Assembly: GCF_001483135.1 (NCBI RefSeq)
Contig: NZ_LNAL01000003.1
Location: forward strand, 372,001-436,000
DNA from: Solirubrum puertoriconensis
GTDB taxonomy: Bacteria > Bacteroidota > Bacteroidia > Cytophagales > Hymenobacteraceae
Length of the DNA: 64,000 nucleotides
Direction: 5' to 3'
A program made the translations under genes and the position numbers. Under the pieces are notes generated by a model. The model searched no databases, was not told where the DNA came from, and saw only the letters and a list, made by a program, of their open reading frames with translations. Shown one piece after another: positions 44,327 through 53,488 of this stretch (positions are counted from its first letter, which is position 1; the number at the start of each line of letters is the position of its first letter).

Positions 44327-46006
44327 ATGCTGGTTGACCTCCGCATACAGAACTACGCCCTCATTGAATCGTTGGAGCTGCGGCCTTCGTCGTTGCTGAA
44401 CATCATCACGGGCGAAACCGGCGCCGGTAAGTCCATCATGCTCGGTGCTATTGGCTTGCTTTTGGGCAACCGGGCCGATTCGAAGCTGCTCTTTAACACG
44501 GCCAAGAAGTGCGTGATTGAGGGCCAGTTCGATATTTCGGGCTACCAGCTACAGGATATCTTCGAGGCCGAAGACATTGATTACGATGCGCAATGCATTC
44601 TGCGTCGTGAGATAAGCCCGAATGGCAAGTCGCGCGCCTTTGTAAACGATACTCCCGTGACGGTGGAAACGCTGCGCAGAGTTGGTGCCAACCTCATGGA
44701 CATCCACTCGCAGCACGACACGTTGCTGCTCGGCGACCCGGTGTTTCAGCTGAACCTGATAGACCTATACGCCGGCCTAGTGCCCACCCGCACGCAGTAC
44801 GGCAATGCCTACCGGCAATTCCGCAAACTCGCCGCCGACCTTAAGCACCTCGAAGACCAAGTAGCCCAAGCCAATAAGGAGCTCGACTACCACAGCTTTT
44901 TGCTAAACGAGCTGGAGGAGGCCCGCCTCGATGGTGAAAACCAGGAGGCCCTAGAGCAGGAGCTGAAAGAACTGGAGCACGCCGAGGAAATCAAGCAAAA
45001 GCTTACGTACGCACTGCAAAGCCTGTCGGAAGGGGAGTATTGCGCTACCTCGTCGCTCAAAGAGGCCAGTATTATGCTGGGGCACATTGCCGGGTATTCC
45101 GAGTCGGTGCGCCAGCTGAAGGAGCGGCTCGACTCGTGCCTGATTGAGCTGCGCGATATTGCCGACGAAACCGAAATGGCCGAGCAGCGCACCGAGGCTG
45201 ACCCTAGGCGCCTCGATGAGCTGCAAGCCCGCCTGACGGTGCTCTACAACCTGCAGCGCAAGCACCAAGTGCGCGACCTGCCGGGGCTGCTGGCCGTGCG
45301 CGACGAGCTGCAGCAAAAAGTAGGCTCGGTGCTGAACCTCGACAAGGAAATTGCCTGCCTGCGCAAGGATGCCGAGGGCGCACTGGCTACCGTGAACAAG
45401 CGCGCGGCGCACCTTTCGGAGCAGCGCCGCAAAGCATTCCCGCAGTTTGAGCGCGAGCTGGCCGAACTGCTCTTCGACCTAGGGATGCCCAACGCCCGCT
45501 TGGTGGTGCAGCACAGCACCGGCCAGCCAACAGCCAGCGGTACCGATGTTATCAGCCTGCTATTTACGGCTAACAAAGGTGCGCACCCGCAAACGCTCAG
45601 CAAAGCCGCTTCGGGTGGCGAATTCTCGCGCCTAATGCTGTGCGTGAAGTATCTGCTGGCCGATAAGACCGCGCTGCCCACCATCGTGTTCGACGAAATC
45701 GACACGGGTATTTCGGGCGAAATTGCCGTGAAGGTGGGCCGCATGATGCAGCAGATGGCCAAGAAGCACCAGCTCATCACCATTTCGCACTTGCCGCAAA
45801 TGGCCGCCGCCGGCGACGCACATTTCTTCGTGTACAAGGAAGACCGCGCCGACCGTACCATCAGCCGCATCCGCCGCCTCACGGAAGAGGAGCGTATCCA
45901 TGAAATCGCGCAGATGATTTCGGGTGCCCGCGTTACGGAGAATGCCGTGCAGAGCGCCCGTGAGCTGCTCTCGATGCGCGGCGAAAGCGAGTTGGTAGCG
46001 GCGTAG
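44327..46006 (+). CDS. recN: DNA repair protein RecN
   Basis: 559 residues from the ATG at 44327 (MLVDLRIQNYALIES). SMC-like ATPase: Walker A GETGAGKSIM, RREISPNGKSRAFVNDTPV and the DIHSQHD motif, a central antiparallel coiled coil (about residues 150-370), then signature KAASGGEFSRLML and Walker B IVFDEIDTGISGE with ISHLPQMAA. RecN holds DNA ends together during double-strand break repair. Usual length. Two hairpin repeats follow the stop. Confidence 0.96.
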   Translation: MLVDLRIQNYALIESLELRPSSLLNIITGETGAGKSIMLGAIGLLLGNRADSKLLFNTAKKCVIEGQFDISGYQLQDIFEAEDIDYDAQCILRREISPNGKSRAFVNDTPVTVETLRRVGANLMDIHSQHDTLLLGDPVFQLNLIDLYAGLVPTRTQYGNAYRQFRKLAADLKHLEDQVAQANKELDYHSFLLNELEEARLDGENQEALEQELKELEHAEEIKQKLTYALQSLSEGEYCATSSLKEASIMLGHIAGYSESVRQLKERLDSCLIELRDIADETEMAEQRTEADPRRLDELQARLTVLYNLQRKHQVRDLPGLLAVRDELQQKVGSVLNLDKEIACLRKDAEGALATVNKRAAHLSEQRRKAFPQFERELAELLFDLGMPNARLVVQHSTGQPTASGTDVISLLFTANKGAHPQTLSKAASGGEFSRLMLCVKYLLADKTALPTIVFDEIDTGISGEIAVKVGRMMQQMAKKHQLITISHLPQMAAAGDAHFFVYKEDRADRTISRIRRLTEEERIHEIAQMISGARVTENAVQSARELLSMRGESELVAA

Positions 46007-46023
46007 TATCCGTTCTCAGATGT

Positions 46024-46124
46024 GTAGCGCGGACTTTGCAGTCCGCGTCCTAGGATAGTAATTTCTGATCAGCTTAACGATTGAGACTACTATCTGCGGA
46101 CGCGGACTACAAAGTCCGCGCTAC
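46024..46124. repeat. Long imperfect hairpin, family B
   Basis: Arms of about 36 nt: left 46024-46059, right 46089-46124, with few mismatches. The outer ends read GTAGCGCGGACTTTG on both strands, and each arm holds its own small palindrome (GCGGACT with AGTCCGC). A partial copy of the end lies at 36288-36302. A CCTAGG lies in the left arm. No coding sequence. Confidence 0.85.
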
Positions 46125-46153
46125 TGCGTTCTGTGCCGTTCGGGCCGAAACCC

Positions 46154-46161
46154 TATTTTTG
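46154..46161 (+). promoter_or_regulatory. Bacteroidota -7 box for fabI
   Basis: TATTTTTG fits TAnnTTTG, 42 nt before the fabI ATG. Confidence 0.45.
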
Positions 46162-46203
46162 CCCATTCCATATTCCTTCCTCCGACTCGACTCAACCGTT
46201 TTT

Positions 46204-47031
46204 ATGGCCAACAACCTACTTGCCGGTAAGCGCGGCATCATCTTCGGTGCCCTCAACGAACAATCCATTGCCTGGAAGGTAGCCCAGCGCTGCCACGAAG
46301 AAGGCGCTACGTTCGTGCTCAGCAATGCGCCGCTTGCCATGCGCATGGGCGAAATCAATAAGCTGGCGGAGCAGTGCAACGCCCCGATTATCCCGGCCGA
46401 TGCTACCGTGGTAGAAGACCTGGAGAAAGTATTCAGCGGCGCGGTGGAGCAACTAGGCGGCAAAATCGACTTCGTGCTGCACTCCATTGGCATGAGCCCG
46501 AACATCCGCAAAGGCAAGCACTACGGCGAGCTGAACTACGACTGGTTCCAGAAGACGCTCGACATCTCGGCGTTGTCGTTCCACAAGATGCTGCACGTGG
46601 CCGAGAAGCAGGACGCCCTGAACGAGTGGGGCTCGGTGGTGGCTCTGTCGTACATCGCGGCACAGCGCGCGTTCCTCGACTACACCGATATGTCGCAGGC
46701 CAAGGCCGTGCTCGAAAGCATTGCCCGCAGCTACGGCCAGCGCCTAGGTACCCAAAAGAAGGTGCGCGTAAACACCATCTCGCAGTCGCCCACCAAAACC
46801 ACGGCCGGCACCGGCATCAGCGGTTTCGATGCATTCTACGAGTACGCCGACCGCCTCTCGCCGCTGGGCAACGCCCCGGCCGAGGCTTGCGCCGATTACT
46901 GCGTGTCGCTGTTCTCGGACCTGACGCGCTACGTAACCATGCAGAACCTGATGCACGACGGCGGCTTCAGCACCACGGGCATTTCGGAGGCGATGGTAGA
47001 AGCAATTACCCACGCTACCAAGGAGGCTTAA
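46204..47031 (+). CDS. fabI: Enoyl-[acyl-carrier-protein] reductase (NADH), FabI
   Basis: 275 residues from the ATG at 46204 (MANNLLAGKRGIIFGA). SDR fold of FabI type: IIFGALNEQSIAW in place of GxxxGxG, VLHSIGMSP, and the active site Tyr-x6-Lys in YTDMSQAK. The C-terminal HDGGFSTTGIS is typical. FabI carries out the last reduction in each round of fatty acid elongation and is the triclosan target. An in-frame upstream start at 46081 falls in a repeat and is rejected. Own promoter box and terminator. Confidence 0.96.
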   Translation: MANNLLAGKRGIIFGALNEQSIAWKVAQRCHEEGATFVLSNAPLAMRMGEINKLAEQCNAPIIPADATVVEDLEKVFSGAVEQLGGKIDFVLHSIGMSPNIRKGKHYGELNYDWFQKTLDISALSFHKMLHVAEKQDALNEWGSVVALSYIAAQRAFLDYTDMSQAKAVLESIARSYGQRLGTQKKVRVNTISQSPTKTTAGTGISGFDAFYEYADRLSPLGNAPAEACADYCVSLFSDLTRYVTMQNLMHDGGFSTTGISEAMVEAITHATKEA

Positions 47032-47053
47032 GCTTCTGGAGGTTTGATAAAGT

Positions 47054-47084
47054 AAAAAGCCCGGCCGGTTAGGTCGGGCTTTTT
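47054..47084 (+). terminator. Rho-independent terminator after fabI
   Basis: Perfect 10-bp stem AAAAAGCCCG / CGGGCTTTTT with an 11-nt loop, followed by GCTTG. 23 nt after the stop. Confidence 0.85.
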
Positions 47085-47113
47085 GCTTGAATCCAACCGC
47101 GGTTCCCAGAACG

Positions 47114-47314
47114 GTCATGCTGAGTTTGCCGAAGCATCTCTACTGCTTTGTTCTTGCTCCTCGTGTCATCCTGATGCGCTAGAGCCAAAGAACCTTCTCA
47201 CGGCAGATGGTAACTACCTCAGGGTGTTCAGGCATAAAATGGTGATTCGTTTTGCTGAGGGTGACAGAGAAAACAACATCAGCATGAGAAATGCTTCGCT
47301 GCCGTCTGCATGAC
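47114..47314. repeat. Nested MITE/REP-like element (family A inside a related element)
   Basis: Outer ends are inverted: 47114 starts GTCATGCTGAG and runs to GAAGCATCTC; the right end runs GAGAAATGCTTCG to GCATGAC at 47314. Inside, 47165-47265 is a diverged family A copy (GTCATCCTGATGC, AAGAACCTTCTCACGGC, right end GCTGAGGGTGAC). A further half copy with CGCTCAGCATGAGG lies at about 47380. The whole gap to the next gene, 47085-47412, holds no gene I can support. Confidence 0.75.
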
Positions 47315-47412
47315 GTTTCGTTAGTGCAGGCTAATCAGTAGAGGTGCTTGGCTGCGCCGAGCTGCGGTTCTACTTCGCTCAGCATGAGGTTAGAACCGGT
47401 TGCAAATTCTAC

Positions 47413-48348
47413 TTAATATCCCCGCGCCACATCGACCAAACTTTCCAGCGGCTTGCCATTTCTGAAGCGCCTTAGGTTCAGCAGAATCATATCCACCTTG
47501 CCACCATCTTCATCGGGCTGGCCGCCGGCCGAGTGTTGAGTAAGAATGACGTTGGGCATGCTCCAAAGCGAGCTGTCCACGGGTAGGGGCTCCACGGCCG
47601 TTACATCGAGCACGGCGCCGCCTAGGTGGCCAACCTGCAGCGCGGCAATGAGGGCGGGCTCGTCGGTGGTGTTGCCGCGGCCTACGCTGGCGTACACGCT
47701 GCCGGGCTTCATGGCCTCAATTAGCTCGGCGGAGTAGAAGCCTTCGGCGGTGCCGGGCAGGCAATTGATAACCAAATCGGTTTCGGGCAACACGGCCTTT
47801 AGCTCTTCGGGCGAGCGAAGCTGGGCTTCGGGGCTGGTGCGGGCCAGCAGCTGCGTGTGGCATTGAAAGCCCGAGAGCTGTTGCCGCACTGCCAGGCCAA
47901 TGTAGCCGGCGCCTAGGATTACCACGCGCTTGTGGCGCATCAGCTGCATGTTAGCGCGCACGGGCGGGCCCACCCAACGCTTTTCGGCCTGCAGCAATGC
48001 CAACTGTGGCAAGTTGCGGTACAGCGCCATAATGCCCGCCACAATGCTTTCGGCGCAAGGCCAGGCAAAATAGTCGCCCATGTTGGCTACGGGCACGGGC
48101 AGCTGCAGGCCCGTGTACTGCTCGAAGCCCGACGAATCGATTTGCCAGAACTGCAGGTTGGGCAGCGTGCCCTCGTTAAACCATGCGGCCGGCGGGTTGC
48201 CAAGGATAATGTTGGCCGACTGGAAGGTTGGTAACTGCTGATCGGCGGTAAGCTCGTTGCGGAAAGACACCTGCACATCGGGGGGCAGCTGAGCCCGGAG
48301 GCGGGCGCGGAGCGTGTCGTTGAGCAGGGTATAAATGTAGAGGTGCAT
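47413..48348 (-). CDS. D-2-hydroxyacid dehydrogenase
   Basis: 311 residues from the ATG at 48348 (MHLYIYTLLNDTLRARLRAQ); the upstream in-frame start at 48540 would run through the next gene and its promoter region. NAD-binding motif GAGYIGLAV, then INCLPGTAEGFYS, the catalytic Arg in SVGRGNTTDEPAL, Glu in DVTAVEPLP and His in LTQHSAGG. The family oxidises D-2-hydroxy acids such as glycerate, lactate or phosphoglycerate derivatives; the true substrate is unknown. Cytosolic. Separate from its neighbours. Confidence 0.88.
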   Translation of the reverse strand: MHLYIYTLLNDTLRARLRAQLPPDVQVSFRNELTADQQLPTFQSANIILGNPPAAWFNEGTLPNLQFWQIDSSGFEQYTGLQLPVPVANMGDYFAWPCAESIVAGIMALYRNLPQLALLQAEKRWVGPPVRANMQLMRHKRVVILGAGYIGLAVRQQLSGFQCHTQLLARTSPEAQLRSPEELKAVLPETDLVINCLPGTAEGFYSAELIEAMKPGSVYASVGRGNTTDEPALIAALQVGHLGGAVLDVTAVEPLPVDSSLWSMPNVILTQHSAGGQPDEDGGKVDMILLNLRRFRNGKPLESLVDVARGY

Positions 48349-48513
48349 GCAGAAGTGAAATGGTGGGCGCAAGTTACGTGCATCGGTGCGGGTGCCTAGG
48401 TAGCGCCAGGGTAATGCGGGCGAATACCCGGCCGCAGCACTCGCCACGTATAGCCACCACATACGCTTGGCAGGAGCCCGCGGTGGGTACCTGGCCGGTG
48501 GCTTGCCGCACCC

Positions 48514-49395
48514 ATGAACGCACCAACTCCTGTTGCCCACTGGCTGCGCCGCTTCGATAAGTGGGCTGCGCCGGTGCTTGCTGCCACTGCCTTGGGACTG
48601 CTGCTGGCCGAAACGCTGCGCCCGCTACGCCGCCGCACCCGCCCACGCAAAGAGCGGTGGCCGCGCAACGTGGGCGTGGCAGTTCCTTCGTCGGTGGGGA
48701 TGCGGCTTGCCTTGCTGCCGAGCATGCTTGGGTTGGCTTGGTTGGCGCAGCGGCGGCACCTAGGGCTGCACCGCGAGGGCTTGCCGGTCGGAGTGCGCCT
48801 TGGCCTCGAGCTGCTGCTACTCGACTACGTGGCGTATACCTGGCACCGGCTGCTGCACTCGCCGGTGCTCTGGCGCCTGCACCGCGTGCACCACATCGAT
48901 TTGGACATGGATGTAACTACTGCCTGGCGCTTCCACTTCGGCGAAATGCTGGCGAGCATCCCTTACCGCGGCGGCATTCCGGCCTTATTGGGCGTACGGC
49001 CCGGCACCGTAGTCGCTTACGAGGGCGTGTTTGAGCTGTGTACGGCTTTTCACCACAGCAACTGGCGCTTACCGTTTGGGCTGGAGCGCAGCTTGGTGCA
49101 GGTGCTTGTTACCCCAAGGGCGCACGGCATTCACCACTCCATTGTGCACCGCGAAACCCAGAGCAACTTTGGCGTGGTGCTCACCCTCTGGGATATATTG
49201 CACCGCACCCTGCGCCTGAATGTGCCGCAGCAGCAAATAACCATTGGCGTGCCCAGCTACCCCAGTGCCCGGGAGCAAACCATTGCAAACTTGCTGCTGA
49301 TGCCCCTGCAGCCGCCTCGGCCCTGGGAGCGGCCCAATGGGGCTGTACCCAGCCGCCCCGAGCCGCCACGGCCGCTGCACCAACTGGCTGAGTAG
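48514..49395 (+). CDS. Sterol desaturase / fatty acid hydroxylase family protein
   Basis: 293 residues. Two hydrophobic regions and the di-iron histidine pattern of the family: HRLLH, HRVHHID, HHSN and HGIHHS. The enzymes use O2 and an Fe-Fe centre to hydroxylate or desaturate lipid chains at the membrane. The start at 48514 may lie a few residues too far upstream, as the first block (ATALGLLLAETLRPLRRRTR) is poorly conserved. Substrates in Bacteroidota include carotenoids and fatty acids; none can be chosen here. The ACT-domain gene is convergent, 1 nt after the stop. Confidence 0.85.
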   Translation: MNAPTPVAHWLRRFDKWAAPVLAATALGLLLAETLRPLRRRTRPRKERWPRNVGVAVPSSVGMRLALLPSMLGLAWLAQRRHLGLHREGLPVGVRLGLELLLLDYVAYTWHRLLHSPVLWRLHRVHHIDLDMDVTTAWRFHFGEMLASIPYRGGIPALLGVRPGTVVAYEGVFELCTAFHHSNWRLPFGLERSLVQVLVTPRAHGIHHSIVHRETQSNFGVVLTLWDILHRTLRLNVPQQQITIGVPSYPSAREQTIANLLLMPLQPPRPWERPNGAVPSRPEPPRPLHQLAE

Positions 49396-49396
49396 C

Positions 49397-49804
49397 CTAG
49401 GCTTGTTCCGCCTCGGCCGAGAGCTGCCGCAGCACACCTAGGGCGCGTTCAGCATCGGCTTGGGTTACAAACAGGTGGTCGTGGTAGTAGGCCGCTACCA
49501 CGTTGCAGCTGATGTTGGCTTGGGTAAGCGCCGTGGCAAACGCCGCCGTGAGGCCTACCGCCTCCAGGGCCGAGTGCACCGTAAGGGTTATCCAGCTAGC
49601 CACGAAGGAGTAGGAGAGACCTAGGACATCGGCCGCGGCTTGCGGCAGGATAACGGTTAGGCTCTCTTGCTCACGGAATAGGCAGAGCACATCGTCGGGG
49701 TTGATGCCGCTGAGGCTGCGTACGGTGCAAAACACGTAGCTACCGGGCTGCAACTCGGGCTGCAGGGTGCGGAGTAGTTGCCGAAGGTCGGTTTGGCCGG
49801 GCAT
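49397..49804 (-). CDS. ACT-domain protein (tandem ACT-like)
   Basis: 135 residues from the ATG at 49804 (MPGQTDLRQLLRTLQPELQP). Two ACT-like halves: YVFCTVRSLSGINPDDVLCL with FREQESLTVILP, and ITLTVHSALEAVGLTAAFAT with ISCNVVAAYYHDHLFV. Free-standing ACT_3/ACT_7 proteins are thought to bind amino acids; the target is unknown. Its stop codon TAG is part of a CCTAGG site (49396-49401). Alternative start at 49840 less likely. Confidence 0.8.
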   Translation of the reverse strand: MPGQTDLRQLLRTLQPELQPGSYVFCTVRSLSGINPDDVLCLFREQESLTVILPQAAADVLGLSYSFVASWITLTVHSALEAVGLTAAFATALTQANISCNVVAAYYHDHLFVTQADAERALGVLRQLSAEAEQA

Positions 49805-50045
49805 AGCAAATGGTTGGTTATCAGTAACAGATAGCACCACCTAGGGCCAGAGCCGAAAACTAACGGGGCTGCTTGGGGGCGAATACCGCTGCCGGTTGCA
49901 TATTGTGCGGCCCACGCGTGCAACTGAGGTTGGCAACGCGTGTTCTTGATGGCAAAGCCCAAAGGTACAGCTTGCTCGGCGGCCCATACCCTTTGCCAAA
50001 GCAACTTCGGGGCTGCTTTCTCACGCTTTAGCTACGCTCTTGATT

Positions 50046-52178
50046 ATGGCGTTTCGTTCTTCTGTAAGTCTGTACTCGGCTTTGCTGCCGGGTTTCTTGT
50101 TTTTTCTGCCTCCGGGCTCGGAGCGCCTCGCCGGCGACGTGCCGCCCCAAAAAAAGGGAATCCTGCTGAGCACGGTGGTTCAGGGCCTGGGCCTGGCGCA
50201 CGTGCAGCCCAACCAGCTCGACGACGAACTCTCGCGCAAGGTGTACGCGCTGTACCTCAAGCGCCTCGACGGCAGCAAAAAGTTTTTGCTGCAGCCCGAC
50301 GTAAAGCAGCTGCAAGCCTACGAAAAGCTCATCGATAACGAGATTAAGCAGGGCAAGCACGAGTTTCTTGACCTCAGCACCAAGCTCATCGATCAGCGCA
50401 CCCGCGAGGCGCAAGTGCTGTACCGCGAGCTGCTGAGCAAGCCCTTCGAGTTCACGGCCAACGAAACCTTCGAAACCGACTCGGATAAGCTTGGCTACCC
50501 CGCCGACGAAGCCGCCCGCCGCGACATGTGGCGCCGCCTGCTGAAGTACCAAACCATGGTGCGCGTGGCCGAAATGATGGACGAGCAAGACCGGCAGCAA
50601 ACCAAATCGTTGGCCTCTACCAAAGTAGAGCCCTCTGGCGCGGTTATCTCGAAGCCCGTGCGTACGCCCGCCGAGATGGAAGCCGAAGCCCGCAAGCAGG
50701 TGCTGAAGTACTACGACGAGCGGTTCAATGACTTGCTGCAAACCGACGAAGCCGACCGCCTGGCCGAGTTTGCCAACACCGTGGCCAATACCTTCGACCC
50801 GCACTCGGAGTATTTCGCGCCGCAGGACAAAACCAACTTCGACCTGGCCGTAACGGGCCGCCTTGAGGGCACCGGCGCCCAGTTGAGCGAGCGTGACGGC
50901 CAGATTGTGGTGGCTTACATCGTGCCCGGCTCGGCCGCGTACCGCCAGGGCGAGCTAAAGGCCGGCGACGTGATTCAGCGCGTGGCGCAGGGCGCGGGCG
51001 AGCCAGTAGCCGTGGATGGCATGCGCTTCGACAAAGTAGTAGGCCTGATTCGGGGCAAAAAGGGCACCGAAGTGCGCCTGACGGTGAAAAAGCCCGACGC
51101 CACCGTGAAGGTTATCCCCATTATCCGCGACGTGGTGGTGATTGAGGAAACCTACGCCCAATCGGCCGTCATCAACGAGGGCGGCAAGAAGTTCGGCTAC
51201 ATTCTGCTGCCCAGCTTCTATGCCGACTTCAACCAGAACGGCGGCCGCAACTCGGCCGAAGACGTGAAGAAAGAGTTGCTGAAGCTGAAGGCCGAAAACG
51301 TGCAGGGCGTTGTGCTCGATTTGCGCTTCAACGGCGGCGGCTCGCTCTACGATGCCGCCGAAATGGCCGGCTTGTTTATGGAAAGCGGCCCCATGGTGCA
51401 GGTAAAAGGCCGGCAGCGCACGCCCGAAGTTGTATCCGACCCCGACCCCAAAGTACAATACGGCGGCCCGCTGGTGGTGCTGGTAAACCGCTACAGCGCC
51501 TCGGCGTCGGAAATCCTAGCTGGTGCCATTCAGGATTACAAGCGCGGCGTTGTGCTCGGCAACACTACCTACGGCAAAGGCACCGTGCAGCGCGTGTTCG
51601 AACTGGATAACATCATGAACCCCGAATTGGCGGCGCTTAAGCCCTTCGGCTCGCTCAAGATGACCATCCAGAAGTACTACCGCGTAAATGGCTCCTCCAC
51701 GCAGTTCAAGGGCGTAACGCCCGACATTGTGGTGCCCGATGCCTACAGCACCTTGGCCGAAGGCGAGCAAGACACTGACTACCCACTGCCCTGGGATGAA
51801 ATTGCGCCGGCAAGCTACCGGCCGTGGTCGGTGGCGCCGCCCGTGGCTAAGCTAGCCGCCGCCAGCAAGCAGCGCGTAGCTTCCAACCAAGCCTTCCGCC
51901 TGCTCAACGATGCCGTGCAGAACATGGCCAAGCGCGAGAAGGTCACGCTGGCTTCGCTGAACCTAGCCACGTACCGCACCGAGCAGAAAGCCCTGCAAGA
52001 AGCTACCGAGCGCTACAAGCAAGTGCAGCAGCAAGCCCCCGTGCTGGCCGTGGCGCCCCTAGGTACAGCTACCTCAACGGACAGCGTGCAGACCAACCGC
52101 ACCAACCGCTTTGTACAGCCACTGCGCAAAGACCTGACTTTGCGCGAGGCCGTAGCCGTGCTGAGCGACGAGGTGTAA
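50046..52178 (+). CDS. prc: Tail-specific protease (Prc/CtpA, S41)
   Basis: 710 residues from the ATG at 50046. Weak N-terminal signal (LYSALLPGFLFFLP). An N-terminal helical domain (DUF3340-like) leads to a PDZ domain (about residues 270-360, GTGAQLSERDGQIVVAYIVP) and the S41 protease core: Ser486 in SASASE, Asp497 in IQDYKRG and Lys511 in TTYGKGTVQ, at the same spacing as E. coli Prc Ser430/Asp441/Lys455. It degrades misfolded or tagged periplasmic proteins. The terminator after it also serves the convergent YiaA-like gene. Confidence 0.95.
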   Translation: MAFRSSVSLYSALLPGFLFFLPPGSERLAGDVPPQKKGILLSTVVQGLGLAHVQPNQLDDELSRKVYALYLKRLDGSKKFLLQPDVKQLQAYEKLIDNEIKQGKHEFLDLSTKLIDQRTREAQVLYRELLSKPFEFTANETFETDSDKLGYPADEAARRDMWRRLLKYQTMVRVAEMMDEQDRQQTKSLASTKVEPSGAVISKPVRTPAEMEAEARKQVLKYYDERFNDLLQTDEADRLAEFANTVANTFDPHSEYFAPQDKTNFDLAVTGRLEGTGAQLSERDGQIVVAYIVPGSAAYRQGELKAGDVIQRVAQGAGEPVAVDGMRFDKVVGLIRGKKGTEVRLTVKKPDATVKVIPIIRDVVVIEETYAQSAVINEGGKKFGYILLPSFYADFNQNGGRNSAEDVKKELLKLKAENVQGVVLDLRFNGGGSLYDAAEMAGLFMESGPMVQVKGRQRTPEVVSDPDPKVQYGGPLVVLVNRYSASASEILAGAIQDYKRGVVLGNTTYGKGTVQRVFELDNIMNPELAALKPFGSLKMTIQKYYRVNGSSTQFKGVTPDIVVPDAYSTLAEGEQDTDYPLPWDEIAPASYRPWSVAPPVAKLAAASKQRVASNQAFRLLNDAVQNMAKREKVTLASLNLATYRTEQKALQEATERYKQVQQQAPVLAVAPLGTATSTDSVQTNRTNRFVQPLRKDLTLREAVAVLSDEV

Positions 52179-52204
52179 TTTCCCTAAGTGCTATTGTCAA
52201 CGAC

Positions 52205-52235
52205 AAGGCCCGCTGCACAGTGTGCAGCGGGCCTT
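52205..52235. terminator. Bidirectional terminator after prc
   Basis: 14-bp perfect stem (AAGGCCCGCTGCAC and complement) with a 3-nt loop, between convergent genes; A-rich and T-rich ends are short. Confidence 0.8.
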
Positions 52236-52266
52236 ATTGCTGTTGGCGGGTAGGTATGGGATTAAC

Positions 52267-52710
52267 CTAGGCTTCTTGCTCGATGCGGGGACGCTCTTCT
52301 ACGCGCGGCTTGGGCTGCTGTGCGGCTGGCTCTTGGTTGTCGCGGGTGTTTTTTTGCACGGCAATAGCGGCAAACAGGCTTAGTGTAAACGACATGGCGT
52401 AAAACCCTTTTTCGCTCAGGGTGAGCGTTGCGTTCCAGAGGCCTACCACCAGCAGCAACACGGCCATGATGGTACACAACCAACTGATGCCGAAGTACAG
52501 ATTGGTTACCGGAATGCCCTCCATCCGGTCGCGCACGCTCTTTTGCACCGAAATGGCCGCAAACAGCCCGAACATGAGGATAGTGAAGTAGTACCCCTTC
52601 TCGTTCAGGGCCATTTGGGCGTTCCAGAGCCCTACGTTGTAGGCCATAATGCCAATGAGCAGCGCAGCCCAGGAGGCACCGATGAAAGCAGTTGAAGGTT
52701 GTCGGTTCAT
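52267..52710 (-). CDS. YiaA/YiaB-type inner membrane protein
   Basis: 147 residues with two copies of a two-helix unit: [19 protein letters not shown] with [19 protein letters not shown], and [20 protein letters not shown] with [18 protein letters not shown]. This is the YiaAB two-helix domain; function unknown. The C-terminal 25 residues are polar and charged (cytosolic tail). Stop codon TAG is part of CCTAGG (52266-52271). Confidence 0.88.
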   Translation of the reverse strand: MNRQPSTAFIGASWAALLIGIMAYNVGLWNAQMALNEKGYYFTILMFGLFAAISVQKSVRDRMEGIPVTNLYFGISWLCTIMAVLLLVVGLWNATLTLSEKGFYAMSFTLSLFAAIAVQKNTRDNQEPAAQQPKPRVEERPRIEQEA

Positions 52711-53057
52711 GGCGGCGGTAAAGGAATAAAGTGGGTTGGTGTGGAGGTGCTTAGAGAGTATTCAATATTACTACTATTCGCCGCGCGTTCGGCTCACATA
52801 AATGGGTGTATTCAGACTTTACAAAGTCGGTTGAATTCGCTGAAAACGTGTAAGTATTTCGGGCTAGTTATCAGTATACAAGTAAAATATGCTTTCAGTA
52901 TCTGATAGAAGTCAGACTTTTAGGAGCCCTATTTTGTAAGTGTCGAGCTTGGGGGGCCGAGGTCAACCTTCCGGGTAGGGGCGCGTTGAATGATATGCCG
53001 CTAAGCCGCTAGCAGGCATCAATTCAGTTCCCCCAACACTCCTGACTACGCATAGCT
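52711..53057. other. AT-rich intergenic region before the TerB-like gene
   Basis: 347 bp, visibly richer in A and T than the flanks over 52760-52940. Contains a small hairpin (GACTTTACAAAGTC, 52817-52830) and a near-match to a -7 box (TATTTTG, about 52930). I see no reading frame with family sequence; a short RNA is possible but unsupported. Confidence 0.4.
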
Positions 53058-53477
53058 ATGCAGCATCCGAAAGAGCTTGAACAGCTGCTCGATACCCAAC
53101 AGAAAAAATTGGCCTTCTTTCAGAACCTTGTGCTGGTAGCCGCCGCCGATGGCCGCCTCGACAAAGAAGAAGGCGACTTTTTGGTGCAGATTGGCAAACG
53201 CTTGGGCCTCACGCCCGACGACGTAAACCCCATTGCCGACAACCTCAACGTGCTCAGTTTCATCGTGGCCTCCGAAGGCCTGCAGCGCACCCTCGAGCTG
53301 CAAACCTTGGTGCAGATGATGCTGCAAGACGGCCAGATTGACCCGCGCGAGTACGGCCTGTGCCTGGAGTACGCCAACCGCATCGGCTACGGCAAGGACA
53401 TCCTCGACGATATGGTAACGCAACTGGCCGGCGGTGCGCCGGCCGGTACGCCCCGCAACCCGCCCAAGGTTAGCTAA
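53058..53477 (+). CDS. TerB-like (tellurite resistance domain) protein
   Basis: 139 residues. All-helical: FFQNLVLVAAADGRLDKEEG is the TerB hallmark, with acidic residues for metal binding after ADGRLD. LMLQDGQIDPREYGLCLEYA-like text is a second copy of the pattern (DGQIDPREYG). Cytosolic; function of single-domain TerB proteins in Bacteroidota is not known. C-terminal tail is Gly/Pro-rich. Followed by a perfect 38-bp palindrome. Confidence 0.8.
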   Translation: MQHPKELEQLLDTQQKKLAFFQNLVLVAAADGRLDKEEGDFLVQIGKRLGLTPDDVNPIADNLNVLSFIVASEGLQRTLELQTLVQMMLQDGQIDPREYGLCLEYANRIGYGKDILDDMVTQLAGGAPAGTPRNPPKVS

Positions 53478-53488
53478 CCAAGGCTGCG

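Noticed and set aside
47083-47313. Short plus-strand frame through the nested repeat
   Set aside because: It lies wholly within hairpin repeat sequence and has no protein-like pattern.
52711-53057. A small gene or RNA in the AT-rich gap before the TerB-like gene
   Set aside because: Only short frames and one small hairpin; no motif or terminator that would define a transcript.
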